Source: Bacillota bacterium
Lineage (GTDB): Bacteria > Bacillota > UBA4882 > UBA8346
DNA: 64,000 nucleotides
Assembly (NCBI GenBank): GCA_023392595.1
Contig: JAEVYU010000004.1
Coordinates: forward strand, 1 to 64,000
Direction: 5' to 3'
The position numbers were made by a program, and so were the translations under genes. Below, piece by piece: positions 7,354 to 16,018 of this stretch. The notes beneath the pieces are model-generated. The model was not told the origin of the DNA and made no database searches. It saw only the letters and a list, made by a program, of their open reading frames with translations. Each line of letters opens with the position of its first letter. The stretch's first letter is position 1.

Positions 7354-8197
7354 TCCAAGAGTGGACTTGCATCTTCATACTACAGCTTCCGACGGTACCT
7401 GGAGTCCGGAAGAACTGGTTTTCAACCTTGTAAAAGCGGATATTGAACTTTTCGCCGTCACCGATCATGATTCCACCGAAAGTTTAAAGGATGTGGCCGC
7501 TCTGGCTCATCAATCGGGGCTTTTATTCATCCCTGGCGTGGAAATTAACACAAGCCATCAAGGACGGAATTATCACATTCTCGGTTTGGGAATCGACCCG
7601 GTGAACACTAAATTACAGACCCTTCTGAATACCAACAAAAAGTTGATGGATGCGAAGGACGACGACAGTATCCGGTATCTTGAAACAAAATATTCAGCCG
7701 TGTCCTTTTCAGAGTATCAAGCCTATACGAACCGGAGAGAGCGGGGCGGCTGGAAAGCCCTCAATTACTTGATTGATAAAAAGCTATGTCACAATCATCA
7801 GGACTTTTTTCAACTTTTTAAGGAGTGGGGGAATAATCCCTTTGAGAGGCTCACCTTTGCCGCTCCGGCCGAAGCAGCGGTGGCTATTCATGACGCCGGT
7901 GGTGTTTCCATATTGGCGCATCCGGGTGCTTCTTTTTATGACCCCGACTATCAAACGTTGGTTGGATTTATGATTGGCCAGGGCATTAAGGGTATCGAAT
8001 GCTATCATCCGGAAAACAACCGGGCAATCACCGAATACTGTCTGGAGATATGCAGGGAAAATCATTTAGCGGTAACCGGCGGTTCCGATTGCCATGGTGA
8101 ATTTGTCTGCGGCCGTTGTTTGGGAACACCCGACATTCACCTTTCCCAATTGGATCTGGGCAATATCCGGAGTAGTTTGAGAAGGGTTGACATTTAA
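7343..8197 (+). CDS. PHP-domain phosphoesterase (TrpH/YciV-like)
   Basis: The 284-aa protein has the PHP metal motifs in order: DLHLHTTASDGT, TDHDS, GVEINT, ILAHPG, IECYHPEN and GGSDCHG. This matches the TrpH/RNase AM subgroup, which hydrolyses 3'-phosphonucleotides or the 5' ends of short RNAs. Its start overlaps the hydrolase gene by 11 nt (GTG 7343, with TTG at 7340 as alternative; AGGAG is 8 nt before the GTG), indicating translational coupling. It is the last gene of the ZTP operon. A phosphoesterase acting on nucleotide by-products would fit, but that is inference. Confidence 0.88.
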   Translation: MKNDPRVDLHLHTTASDGTWSPEELVFNLVKADIELFAVTDHDSTESLKDVAALAHQSGLLFIPGVEINTSHQGRNYHILGLGIDPVNTKLQTLLNTNKKLMDAKDDDSIRYLETKYSAVSFSEYQAYTNRRERGGWKALNYLIDKKLCHNHQDFFQLFKEWGNNPFERLTFAAPAEAAVAIHDAGGVSILAHPGASFYDPDYQTLVGFMIGQGIKGIECYHPENNRAITEYCLEICRENHLAVTGGSDCHGEFVCGRCLGTPDIHLSQLDLGNIRSSLRRVDI

Positions 8198-8330
8198 AAA
8201 AATGTATGAAATAATGATTCAAATTGGTGAGTGTGCATAAGAAGTTGGCTGCCGAAGGTTTTTAAGTTTGGTGACCGTTCTGAGCTGCATAGAGGTTTCT
8301 GATACTTGAATGGACCTTACACGAAGGGAT

Positions 8331-8379
8331 AAACCCTGCGGAGTCACTGGGAGAGTGATTGCTGCGGGGTTTTTTTTAT
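8331..8379 (+). terminator. Intrinsic terminator in a structured leader before the GNAT-argC pair
   Basis: AACCCTGC pairs with GCGGGGTT around an inner GTCACT/AGTGAT stem and ends in eight T. The 130 nt before it (8221-8330) can form a bulged GTGT..AAG/CTTACAC stem. This could be an attenuated leader for the genes starting at 8452, or simply the end of the operon. I see no match to a riboswitch class I know. Confidence 0.65.
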
Positions 8380-8451
8380 ATTCCGTGAGGTGAAATGTAC
8401 ATGGGAAGTCGTGAACACTTGCCCGATATTGAAACGAAAAAGGGGTAATCA

Positions 8452-9012
8452 ATGAAGGCACCGATATTTAAAGGAACACCGCAGTTGGACACGGGACGGC
8501 TGATATTAAGAAGGTTGACGCCTCGCGATGAACAGGATATCTTCGAATATGCTTCCGATGATGAAGTGGCACGGTATGTAACTTGGGATACTCATCAAAC
8601 GATTGCTGATACGAGAGGATTTATTCAATTTACGATGCAGCGCTATCAAAAAGATGAAGCCGGGGACTGGGGGATTGTATGGAAGGAAAACGGCAAACTG
8701 ATCGGAACCACCGGTTTTGGATGGTGCGATATGCAAAATCGGCGGGCGGAAATTGGTTATGTGCTGGCGAGACTCTATTGGGGCCGGGGAATTATGCCGG
8801 AAGCCGTCAGGCGGATAGTGCAATTTGGGTTAGAAGAGATGGGGCTCAACCGTATCGAATGCTGTCACTTTCTCCCCAATGAAAAGTCGGGCCGGGTAAT
8901 GCAGAAAGTGGGCATGAGCTTCGAAGGAATTGCCCGGGAAAGGATATTTGCAAAAGGCAGGTTCTGGGATATTAAGCAATATGCCATTTTGAAGGCGGAT
9001 TTTAAAGTATAA
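8452..9012 (+). CDS. GNAT N-acetyltransferase, RimJ/RimL type
   Basis: The 186-aa protein begins with the RimJ/RimL signature LDTGRLILRRLTPRDEQDIF and continues with IGTTGFGWCDMQNRRAEIGY, the acetyl-CoA region YWGRGIMPEA and a C-terminal FLPNEKSGRVMQKVGMSFEG. These proteins acetylate N-terminal or small-molecule amines with acetyl-CoA; the substrate is unknown. AAGGGG lies 6 nt before the ATG. It is followed 14 nt later by argC on the same strand. Coupling with argC could hint at an arginine-related role, but this is guesswork. Confidence 0.88.
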   Translation: MKAPIFKGTPQLDTGRLILRRLTPRDEQDIFEYASDDEVARYVTWDTHQTIADTRGFIQFTMQRYQKDEAGDWGIVWKENGKLIGTTGFGWCDMQNRRAEIGYVLARLYWGRGIMPEAVRRIVQFGLEEMGLNRIECCHFLPNEKSGRVMQKVGMSFEGIARERIFAKGRFWDIKQYAILKADFKV

Positions 9013-9026
9013 AGGCGGTGTACGGA

Positions 9027-10082
9027 ATGATTAAAGCGGGGGTATACGGTGGATCGGGTTATATGGGCGGCGAAGTATTACGGGTATTACTGGAGCATCC
9101 CGAGGTGGAAATCGCCTGGGCCACCAGTCGGGGTGAAAGGGAACTCGATTATTTTCACCGCAATTTGACCGGTTCCGGGTTGCGTTTTATCAAGCCGGAA
9201 GAGGCTACTTTTTGTGATGTGGTCTTTGCCGCCCTTCCCACGGGCCAGATGATGAAACAGGCAAGGGAACTATTGGACCAGGGGACGAAAGTAATCGATT
9301 TGGGAGCTGATTTCCGGCTGCGGGATCGGGAAAATTGGGAGCGAATTTACGGCAGGGAACATTCGGACTGGCAGCTGGCCGGAGAAGCAGTCTATGGGAT
9401 TCCCGAGCTCCACCGTGCAGGCATCCGCAAAGCCAGGGTAATTGCCAATCCCGGCTGTTTTTCCTCTGCGGCAATTTTGGGGCTGGCGCCGCTTGTTAAA
9501 AATGGGTTGATTGACACCGGTAAAATCATCATTGACGGCCTGTCGGGAACAGCCGGAGCAGGGGCCGAAACGGACCGGGCATTGCATCATCCGGAGATCG
9601 GCAATAATTTATTACCTTATAATGTGGTGGATCACCGGCATACTTATGAAATCGAGCAAGAGTTGGGACTTTTGAGTAAAACCGAAGTTTCGGCGCATTT
9701 TACAACCACCTATGTACCCATTACCCGGGGGATACTGGATATTTGCCATTGCTTCCCGAAACTCCGGCTCAGCAGGGAGGAATTGCTTAATTTATATAAA
9801 GAATTTTATCAAGACGAAATGTTTGTGAAGATTATCGATACACCCAAAGAACAGGGAGTATCCTGGCAGTATGTTCCTTACCCATGGGTAGCCGCAGTTT
9901 CAGGAACGAATTTTTGCCATATTGGTCTGGATGTGGATGAAAAAAGAGACAGAATTGTCGTATTCAGCGTGCTTGACAGTATCGGCAAGGGTGGAGCTCA
10001 TGTTGCCCTGCAGAATATGAATCTGATGTTCGGGTTGGATGAGACTCTGGGGTTAAAACGGTATGGGTTACATCCGTATTGA
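9027..10082 (+). CDS. argC: N-acetyl-gamma-glutamyl-phosphate reductase
   Basis: The 351-aa protein has the NADP-binding N-terminus AGVYGGSGYMGGEVLRVL, the catalytic cysteine in VIANPGCFSSAAILGLAPL, GLSGTAGAG and a C-terminal GKGGAHVALQNMNLMFG. It performs the third step of arginine synthesis, reducing N-acetylglutamyl-5-phosphate to the semialdehyde. The frame opens at GTG 9018, but AGGCGG is properly spaced (8 nt) from the ATG at 9027, where homologues start. No other arg gene lies in the window, so it is separated from the usual argCJBD cluster. Confidence 0.95.
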   Translation: MIKAGVYGGSGYMGGEVLRVLLEHPEVEIAWATSRGERELDYFHRNLTGSGLRFIKPEEATFCDVVFAALPTGQMMKQARELLDQGTKVIDLGADFRLRDRENWERIYGREHSDWQLAGEAVYGIPELHRAGIRKARVIANPGCFSSAAILGLAPLVKNGLIDTGKIIIDGLSGTAGAGAETDRALHHPEIGNNLLPYNVVDHRHTYEIEQELGLLSKTEVSAHFTTTYVPITRGILDICHCFPKLRLSREELLNLYKEFYQDEMFVKIIDTPKEQGVSWQYVPYPWVAAVSGTNFCHIGLDVDEKRDRIVVFSVLDSIGKGGAHVALQNMNLMFGLDETLGLKRYGLHPY

Positions 10083-10084
10083 AT

Positions 10085-10282
10085 TTAATCGGTTTCAAAG
10101 ACTTGGCGTAAATCCACCGTCAAGTCCCCTGAAAATATCCCCACCGGAATTTGCGCATCCTTTGCAAATATTGCCGGTTTACCGTATTTTCCATGATTAT
10201 CGAGGGTAAATACCATTACAGTGGCATCCAAAGGATACACTAGCCAAAATTCTTTGACCCCAACCTTTTCATACAAAGCCAA
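10085..10282 (-). pseudogene. C-terminal remnant of a Uma2-family nuclease
   Basis: About 65 codons remain, reading ALYEKVGVKEFWLVYPLDAT and ending in a TVDLRQVF-type tail. This corresponds to the last third of Uma2 (DUF820) proteins, including the GVxEYW motif. The N-terminal two thirds with the catalytic PD-(D/E)xK residues are missing. It begins two bases after the crp stop codon without a ribosome site. An intact relative is at 19159-19884. Confidence 0.7.
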
Positions 10283-10284
10283 GA

Positions 10285-10983
10285 CTATTCATAAACATTT
10301 TCTTTTGCCAATATCCTCAACTTGGCAAGATTTAAAACCATGAGGGAACCCTTGTCTTGAGAAATAATACCTTCCTGGCGAAATTGCCGGATGATCCGGT
10401 TTAAATGGCGGTAACTCGTTCCTAGCAGCATGGCGATTTCCGTTAATTTATCGGCTTTGATTTCTTCGATCCGCATCTGGTTATTTTCATCGGTGTTGAT
10501 CGATAACAGGTAACTAGCGAAACGGTTTTCAAGGGGATACAACTGGTTGAGAGAAGCTGCGTTTGCCGCGGTATATAGTTTATAACTCAGATGAGAAATA
10601 ATAAAGCGTAAAAATGTCGGATCATCATAGGCATATTGGGTTAAATCGGAAAAGGGAATCCCAATGAGATAAGAATCAATTTGGGCCTCAACATGGCAGC
10701 TTACCGGGAGTTGGTTTATAAATTCAACTTCGCCGATGACGCCTAAAGGTTTTGAAAACCGGAGCAGGAGCGATTTGCCGTTATCCATGAGTGTAAATGT
10801 TTTTAATTTGCCGGAGACTAAAAAATATAAGGATTGCATCCGGGTCGAACTTTCACAAATCAGTTCCCCTTTCGGGTAATAAAGTAAAGACATACTGCCG
10901 CTCAAATCCGATTCAAATATTTTATCCAGGGAAAACTTTTGAATATAGAATTGCAGTAGCTCCTGGTTTGGAATGATTGTCAT
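10285..10983 (-). CDS. Crp/Fnr-family transcriptional regulator
   Basis: The 232-aa protein has an N-terminal cyclic-nucleotide-like beta-roll (YYPKGELICESSTRMQSLYF, LVSGKLKTFTLMDNGKSLLL, PLGVIGEVEF), a long dimer helix and a C-terminal winged helix with recognition segment KLTEIAMLLGTSYRHLNRII. No Cys cluster for an Fe-S centre is present, so it is not an FNR-type oxygen sensor. The layout resembles YeiL-like members. AAGGTG is 5 nt before the ATG. Target and ligand are unknown. It is monocistronic apart from the Uma2 relic behind it. Confidence 0.9.
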   Translation of the reverse strand: MTIIPNQELLQFYIQKFSLDKIFESDLSGSMSLLYYPKGELICESSTRMQSLYFLVSGKLKTFTLMDNGKSLLLRFSKPLGVIGEVEFINQLPVSCHVEAQIDSYLIGIPFSDLTQYAYDDPTFLRFIISHLSYKLYTAANAASLNQLYPLENRFASYLLSINTDENNQMRIEEIKADKLTEIAMLLGTSYRHLNRIIRQFRQEGIISQDKGSLMVLNLAKLRILAKENVYE

Positions 10984-11219
10984 TCTTTCACCTTCCTACG
11001 GTTTTCCCTGGCTTTACTTTAGAAAAAAGAGTTCATCCGTGAAATTTTTACACCGATAGGTCGAGTATAACGGAATGGAGATTTTTTAAAAAGGACAAAT
11101 GTCATATGTGGGAAAGAAAGGCCCGGTTTTGTCAAAGACGGAAACAAGAGCTGTCCGATAGAAGTTTGGGGTTTTTTTCAGGCCTACCCCTTTGACATAT
11201 TTTAAAAAAAAATTCGAAC

Positions 11220-11978
11220 TTAAAGATTCTCGGATTTTCTTTTCGATTTTAAAATAGTAACCGTCAGAACGACAAGGATGACCAGCAATCCGGCCACAAT
11301 AAAGCTAAGGAGTAACCAAGGCAATGGAGCCTTGAGGGTCGCGGTCATTGTTTGAGGGCTTTTGACCAGATCCGAAAGAGGGATATTCCAAATAACCGTA
11401 TTGTTTTGGGCAAGGATATTGTCCTTGGAGGTATTGGCGCTGATTACTTTGGAGGGGAAATGAACCGTATATTTCCAGCTATAACCGGAAAGTAAAGCGC
11501 CCGATATATTTCCGGCGAGATCATCACTGGAATTTGTTTCATTGCTCTCATTTCCTTGGGATAGGGTCATTTTGTCAATGGTTCGAGTAAAAATGAGGCG
11601 GCCTTTTTTGTCCTTGGAGAAACGGATTTGGCCTAGAAAACTCGGAGAGCTGTTGCCGTTTCTAATTTGATTCAGTGCTTCCAAAGAATTAAATTCCAAA
11701 GTTACCGTAGAGAGGATGTCGCCATTTCGGTGGTGGATTTTTACGCCTTTTAAACGGATTCCTTTAACCCCTTTGAAAGGCTGTTCTAATTCTTTTTGAG
11801 AGAAAGGACTACGGTTACTTTGTCCTGCCATCAAGGCGGCAAATTGCTCGGAGGTGCTGATTTCCATGGATAATTTGCCGGACCCGTCGGCATTCATCCA
11901 GGTTTCTTCGGAATAGTTGATACAACCTACCAATAATATAGGCAATAAAAAGAAAAAAAGTAATTTTGCAATTTTCAT
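11220..11978 (-). CDS. LppM-like lipoprotein with C-terminal membrane anchor
   Basis: The 252-aa protein starts with a lipoprotein signal (FFLLPILLVGC, with the lipobox Cys at residue 19), followed by INYSEETWMNADGSGKLSME, which resembles the opening of LppM/DUF3153 domains. One hydrophobic helix lies near the C-terminus (WLLLSFIVAGLLVILVVLTV) and is followed by a basic tail KSKRK. The topology is thus a lipid-anchored outer domain held a second time by a C-terminal segment. The function in Firmicutes is unknown. AGGAGG precedes the ATG. No partner gene is adjacent. Confidence 0.8.
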   Translation of the reverse strand: MKIAKLLFFFLLPILLVGCINYSEETWMNADGSGKLSMEISTSEQFAALMAGQSNRSPFSQKELEQPFKGVKGIRLKGVKIHHRNGDILSTVTLEFNSLEALNQIRNGNSSPSFLGQIRFSKDKKGRLIFTRTIDKMTLSQGNESNETNSSDDLAGNISGALLSGYSWKYTVHFPSKVISANTSKDNILAQNNTVIWNIPLSDLVKSPQTMTATLKAPLPWLLLSFIVAGLLVILVVLTVTILKSKRKSENL

Positions 11979-12082
11979 CGAAATCCTCCTAGTTCAGGAA
12001 CTATTTTGCAAAAATTCTATGAACTATTAAAAAACCCTTTTTCTTATTGTCTTCCAGATGAAACTTGTGTTAAAATAAGTTG

Positions 12083-12321
12083 AGTTCAAAATAAGTGAGG
12101 GAGTATAAATGCTGGCTAACGCTTAACTTTCAATGAAAAATAGTTTCGGTTCATGCAATCTTATGACCTATGATTTAGGTTCTTTTGGTATGCATTCCGA
12201 AGGTTGAAACGTTAAGAATAGCAAGGCTACTAACCTTACATGTTCTGATTTGGAATATAAGTGCTTATTTCGATTCATGGGAAGGATTAAGGCAAGCTGT
12301 GCTTTTCGGCACAGCTTTTTT
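12083..12321 (+). ncRNA. Candidate structured non-coding RNA or leader
   Basis: A promoter (TTGTCT 12047-12052 and TAAAAT 12071-12076) predicts a start near 12083. Mini-ORF 12109-12126 (M-L-A-N-A, with GAGGGAG 5 nt before) overlaps the 5' arm of a rod-like structure: GCTA, CTTAAC, TTTCAA, TTCGG and ATGCA find their complements in order as TGCAT, CCGAA, TTGAAA, GTTAAG and TAGC, down to about 12222. The apex is an ACCTA/TAGGT hairpin. The transcript would end at a perfect 9-bp terminator (12294-12302 with 12309-12317) and six T. I cannot match it to a known RNA family. Confidence 0.5.
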
Positions 12322-12362
12322 AATTCCATGCGGTGTATTGAATAAGTTTATATTCGCAACAG

Positions 12363-12403
12363 GCTGCAGGTGAATGGCTAAACGATTCATCGGCAGCTTT
12401 TTT
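12363..12403 (+). terminator. Second intrinsic terminator
   Basis: GCTGC and TGAAT pair with ATTCA and GCAGC around a 9-nt loop, followed by TTTTTT. Confidence 0.6.
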
Positions 12404-12438
12404 CTTACGGCAAACAGTCAAAATGATTGAATCAAAAT

Positions 12439-12631
12439 GAGATGATGGTATCTGTCAATACTATACCATACATCACTTGGACAAGTCGGCAAGTTCAATC
12501 TTTATCAAAAATTGGACGCAGCTTGAAACAGGAAGGCATATATTGAATCGGATTTTATGGTAGATCAGACCATGATGGAGCAATCCAGAGGCAGTAGCGC
12601 AGTTTTGGTAGCTCAAAAGAGCGATTTGTAG
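12439..12631 (+). pseudogene. Possible decayed small gene
   Basis: One frame gives MMVSVNTIPYITWTSRQ and continues to a stop near 12548. A second frame continues with IESDFMVDQTMMEQSRG and ends AVLVAQKSDL-stop near 12631. Both read like protein, and a single-base indel near 12545 would join them. I recognise no family and there is no ribosome site. Confidence 0.25.
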
Positions 12632-12659
12632 AAGATCTTAAAATAATAAAGGGGTGGAA

Positions 12660-13445
12660 ATGATGAGGAAAAAAGAATTGAAATTTGGAGTTCAATCCAA
12701 TCTATCGATTTTTGAAGACACAATGGTGGAAATGACTTGGGTTAAGGTTAAAGAATCGGCGGATAACGGAGATGTTGTCTTATTCCCTATCGGTGTGATT
12801 GAGGAGCACGGGCCCCATATGGATTTAAGTCCGGATGTTTATTGCGCCTATTTGTCTTCTATATTCCTTAAACAAAAGCTACAACAAAAGGGAATCCGCT
12901 CAATTATCGCGCCTCCGTATTATTGGGGAATTAGTAATGATGTGAAGCAATATCCGGGTACTTTTTCAGTCAGGCCGGAAACATTTCAAGCGATGTTGAT
13001 CGATGTTTTTACTTCTTTGCACTCTTGGGGATTTAAACATGTTTTTGTTTTGAATGCCCATGGAGACTCCACTCATGTAAATATTATTGAGCAATCCTTG
13101 AAAGCCATCAACGATACCACAGATATGCATGGTTATTATCTGGGAAATCTTAATATTAAGGTGGAAAATCCCCCTATTTTTCCTTCGCCGCGAAAAAGTA
13201 GATATGAACCGGACTATCATGCCGGAGCTATTGAAACGGCTGTAATGCATACATTCTATCCGCAAAAAGTGAATGGTAAATTGGCTAAGGAATTAAAACC
13301 GCAAAATACATGGGATCCTTTAGGTTATTGTGGTGATCCGGCCAGCTTCCTAAAAGAAAAGACCATTCTCCAATTTTGGGAGGCGGACTCGGAAATGGAT
13401 GCGCTGAAAATTGAAGCGGTCATAAAAAACGAAAAAGAGAGATAG
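12660..13445 (+). CDS. Creatininase-family amidohydrolase
   Basis: The 261-aa protein shows the creatininase-family metal motifs: GVIEEHGPHM (Glu/His), a following Asp in SPDVYCAY, VLNAHGDSTHVNI and the late Glu in YHAGAIETAVMH. Members are zinc or manganese enzymes that open small lactams or formamides (creatinine, the FAPy intermediate of F420/riboflavin synthesis, mycofactocin precursor); the substrate cannot be assigned. The frame opens at GTG 12654, but AAGGGGTGG is best spaced for ATG 12660 or 12663. It stands alone, followed by a GNAT gene 123 bp downstream. Confidence 0.87.
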   Translation: MMRKKELKFGVQSNLSIFEDTMVEMTWVKVKESADNGDVVLFPIGVIEEHGPHMDLSPDVYCAYLSSIFLKQKLQQKGIRSIIAPPYYWGISNDVKQYPGTFSVRPETFQAMLIDVFTSLHSWGFKHVFVLNAHGDSTHVNIIEQSLKAINDTTDMHGYYLGNLNIKVENPPIFPSPRKSRYEPDYHAGAIETAVMHTFYPQKVNGKLAKELKPQNTWDPLGYCGDPASFLKEKTILQFWEADSEMDALKIEAVIKNEKER

Positions 13446-13568
13446 GGGGCTCAGCATGGTAAAAAAATATGGGGCCTGAGGCATGTATACTCTGTTATCA
13501 AAAGATATTATTTTTGGCGATAGATCTTGGTTAAATGTTGATGGAGCTGAAAAGAAAGGAGATGTCTG

Positions 13569-14450
13569 ATGACTTTGCATTTCATCAGCGATTATAAAAA
13601 TGATCCCAGGTACCGTCTCAGCTTCAATGAATTAGCCGGTAAAACCTTTGGGATTGATTTTGAAAGGTGGTATCAGCTTGGTTTCTGGAGTGATGGTTAT
13701 GTTTGTTACTCTTTTGCGGATACCAACCGGGTAGTGGCTAATGTATCAGTCTGCAGGGTGGATATCATCCGGCAAGGAAAAAGAATGAGTGCTGTGCAAA
13801 TCGGAACGGTAATGACCGAGCCGGAATACCGGGGAAGAGGACTGGCAGCAAAGCTTATGAACATCGTCTTGGAAGAGTATGAAGATCAATGTGATTTAAT
13901 TTATTTGTTTGCCAATCATACAGTCCAAAACTTTTATCCGAAATTTGGTTTTCGTTCATCCATAAAAGAATGCCGGTTTTTCGCCGAAATTCGTTTGAAT
14001 GGGCGGTATCCCGGAAAGTATCGTAAACTCAATCTGCAGCAGAACGGCGATTTGAAGCTTTTGGCTAAGATGGTTAATGAAAGAGCAACAATATCAGACA
14101 TTTTTGATATAGAACGTGGGGAAAGTATTTTGTTATGGCATTGTTTATATAACTTTTCCCATGATATCCATTATCTCAACGACTTAAGTGTGTTGGTCAT
14201 TGCCAAACATACCGAGGATACTTTGCATTTATATGATGTGATTGCTCCGGAAAAAGTAGATTTTATACCTATCTTCCAAAGAATTGCATCCGCAAGGGTA
14301 AAAAATGTGCTTTTTTATTTCACCCCGGATTTTAAAGATATTCCTGTCATGTCTGCTTCTTATGAACCCGAAGATTACACATTCTTTGTCCGTCCTAACG
14401 ATATCTCATTAAAAGGAGGGTTTTTCTACCCGATCACGGCTCATGCTTAG
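13569..14450 (+). CDS. GNAT-family N-acetyltransferase
   Basis: The 293-aa protein has an N-terminal GNAT domain: beta-strand VVANVSVCRVDII, the acetyl-CoA-binding VMTEPEYRGRGLAAKLMNIV and FYPKFGFRSSIKECRF. The C-terminal 130 residues form a second, weaker domain, as in Eis-like two-domain acetyltransferases. AAAGGAG lies 7 nt before the ATG. The substrate is unknown. Its closest neighbours on the strand are the creatininase-family gene upstream and an aminotransferase downstream, without clear operon spacing. Confidence 0.83.
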   Translation: MTLHFISDYKNDPRYRLSFNELAGKTFGIDFERWYQLGFWSDGYVCYSFADTNRVVANVSVCRVDIIRQGKRMSAVQIGTVMTEPEYRGRGLAAKLMNIVLEEYEDQCDLIYLFANHTVQNFYPKFGFRSSIKECRFFAEIRLNGRYPGKYRKLNLQQNGDLKLLAKMVNERATISDIFDIERGESILLWHCLYNFSHDIHYLNDLSVLVIAKHTEDTLHLYDVIAPEKVDFIPIFQRIASARVKNVLFYFTPDFKDIPVMSASYEPEDYTFFVRPNDISLKGGFFYPITAHA

Positions 14451-14596
14451 AACGATGGAAAGCCAATGATTAAAATTTTAAAATGAGATTTTTTGTGTAA
14501 TGTATTCAGAATACTTGAGCTGCCGGTATGAAAAGTAATGGACAGAGTGAAAGAATCCCCGTATAATAGAAAAAGTAATCAAAGGGGGGGCAGGCT

Positions 14597-15895
14597 ATGT
14601 GCTTGTTGAATGAGATGGATGACTCTCAGTTACAAATACTTCATGATAGTTTATTAAAACAATACAAAGATATTCAAGACCAAAAGCTGAAGTTGGATAT
14701 GTCGCGAGGTAAACCCTGTAGCGCACAATTGGATCTTTCCACGGGGCTAATCAATTGTCTCGGTGAAACCGATTATAAATCATCCGATGGAGTTGACTGT
14801 CGAAATTACGGCGGCCTGGACGGTATCCCCGAAGTTAAAAAACTTTTGGCTTGGATTTTAGAGGTTGATCCCGGGGAATTGATCCTCGGAGGCAACTCAA
14901 GCCTAACCATAATGTATGATTTTATTGCCAGGGCCATGCTACGCGGAATACCGGGGAGCGAATTACCTTGGGGCAAGTTGCCGGAGGTTAAATTTCTCTG
15001 TCCTAGCCCCGGTTATGATAGGCATTTTGCCATTTGTGAGTATTTTGGGATTACCATGATTCCTGTTCCCTACGTGGCAGATGGCCCGGATATGGACCAG
15101 ATCGAACAACTGGCAGCGGATGATCCAACCATCAAGGGTATCTGGTGCGTACCCAAATACAGTAATCCAACCGGAATTACATATTCCAATGAAGTTGTGG
15201 AAAGACTGGCGAAAATGCCGGTTAAAGCGGGGGATTTTCGGATTTTTTGGGATAATGCCTATGCAATCCATCATTTGACAGAGACTCAGGACCGGCTGCT
15301 CAATATTTTAGAAGCTTGTAAAAAAGCGGGCCATCCGGATAGGGCTATTTTGCTCGGCTCAACTTCCAAAATCAGCTTTGCCGGAGCGGGTCTCGCAATG
15401 ATAGCAGGTAGCGAAACCAACATGAATTGGCTCAAAAAGCAACTTGCCATTCAGACTATCGGCCCCGATAAATTAAACCAGCTGCGGCATTTGCGGTTTT
15501 TCAAAGATCGGGCCGGGATTGAGGCCCATATGCGTCGTCATGCCGCCATTATTAAACCCAAATTTGATATGGTTTTGGCAACCTTAAACGATAAACTGGG
15601 AGGAAAAGCTTTGGCATCCTGGAGTAATCCTCACGGAGGCTATTTCATCAGTCTCAATACTTTGCCCGGATGCGCTCAAGAGGTAATTGCCAAGGCCGGG
15701 CAGGCAGGAGTTGTTTTGACTAATGCCGGAGCCACTTTTCCTTACGGCAAAGATCCGGAGGATCGTAATATCCGGATTGCTCCTACATTTCCACCCATGG
15801 CGGAGTTGCAAAAAGCAATGGAGTTGGTGGCTATTTGTATTGAATTGGTTAGTGCCGGGCAAGAGTTGCGGAGAAGAGGTTTACTTCCGTCGTAA
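14597..15895 (+). CDS. PLP-dependent aminotransferase (aspartate aminotransferase class 1c-like)
   Basis: The 432-aa fold-type I aminotransferase starts LKLDMSRGKPCSAQLDLS and has the YGGLDGIPEVKK motif, KYSNPTG, WDNAYAIHH for PLP ring contacts and the Schiff-base lysine in GSTSKISFAGAG. This arrangement matches the Corynebacterium AspB-like group (PF12897). The likely reaction is transamination of aspartate or another amino acid with 2-oxoglutarate. A run AAAGGGGGGGG precedes the ATG. There is no operon partner, and the downstream region belongs to the attenuator of the methyltransferase. Confidence 0.9.
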   Translation: MCLLNEMDDSQLQILHDSLLKQYKDIQDQKLKLDMSRGKPCSAQLDLSTGLINCLGETDYKSSDGVDCRNYGGLDGIPEVKKLLAWILEVDPGELILGGNSSLTIMYDFIARAMLRGIPGSELPWGKLPEVKFLCPSPGYDRHFAICEYFGITMIPVPYVADGPDMDQIEQLAADDPTIKGIWCVPKYSNPTGITYSNEVVERLAKMPVKAGDFRIFWDNAYAIHHLTETQDRLLNILEACKKAGHPDRAILLGSTSKISFAGAGLAMIAGSETNMNWLKKQLAIQTIGPDKLNQLRHLRFFKDRAGIEAHMRRHAAIIKPKFDMVLATLNDKLGGKALASWSNPHGGYFISLNTLPGCAQEVIAKAGQAGVVLTNAGATFPYGKDPEDRNIRIAPTFPPMAELQKAMELVAICIELVSAGQELRRRGLLPS

Positions 15896-16018
15896 TTTCG
15901 GGAATGGAAAAATAAATGGCAGAACTGCTGTAAAATCCGAGGAAAATCAAAATCAGTATCATAACAAAATCAATTTCAAGTGTTGGTCAGGAGACTTTTA
16001 TTATAGTCATTTGGTAAC

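Larger units (their letters stand above)
11979..12659. other. 681-bp gap: candidate structured RNA, two terminators, possible coding relic
   Basis: The left part carries a promoter, a five-codon ORF, a long imperfect hairpin and two terminators (see 12083-12321 and 12363-12403). The right part (12439-12631) reads as two protein-like fragments in different frames. Confidence 0.5.

Noticed and set aside
12185..12373. 62-codon plus-strand frame
   Set aside because: It crosses the first terminator hairpin and the rod-like RNA structure and has no ribosome site.
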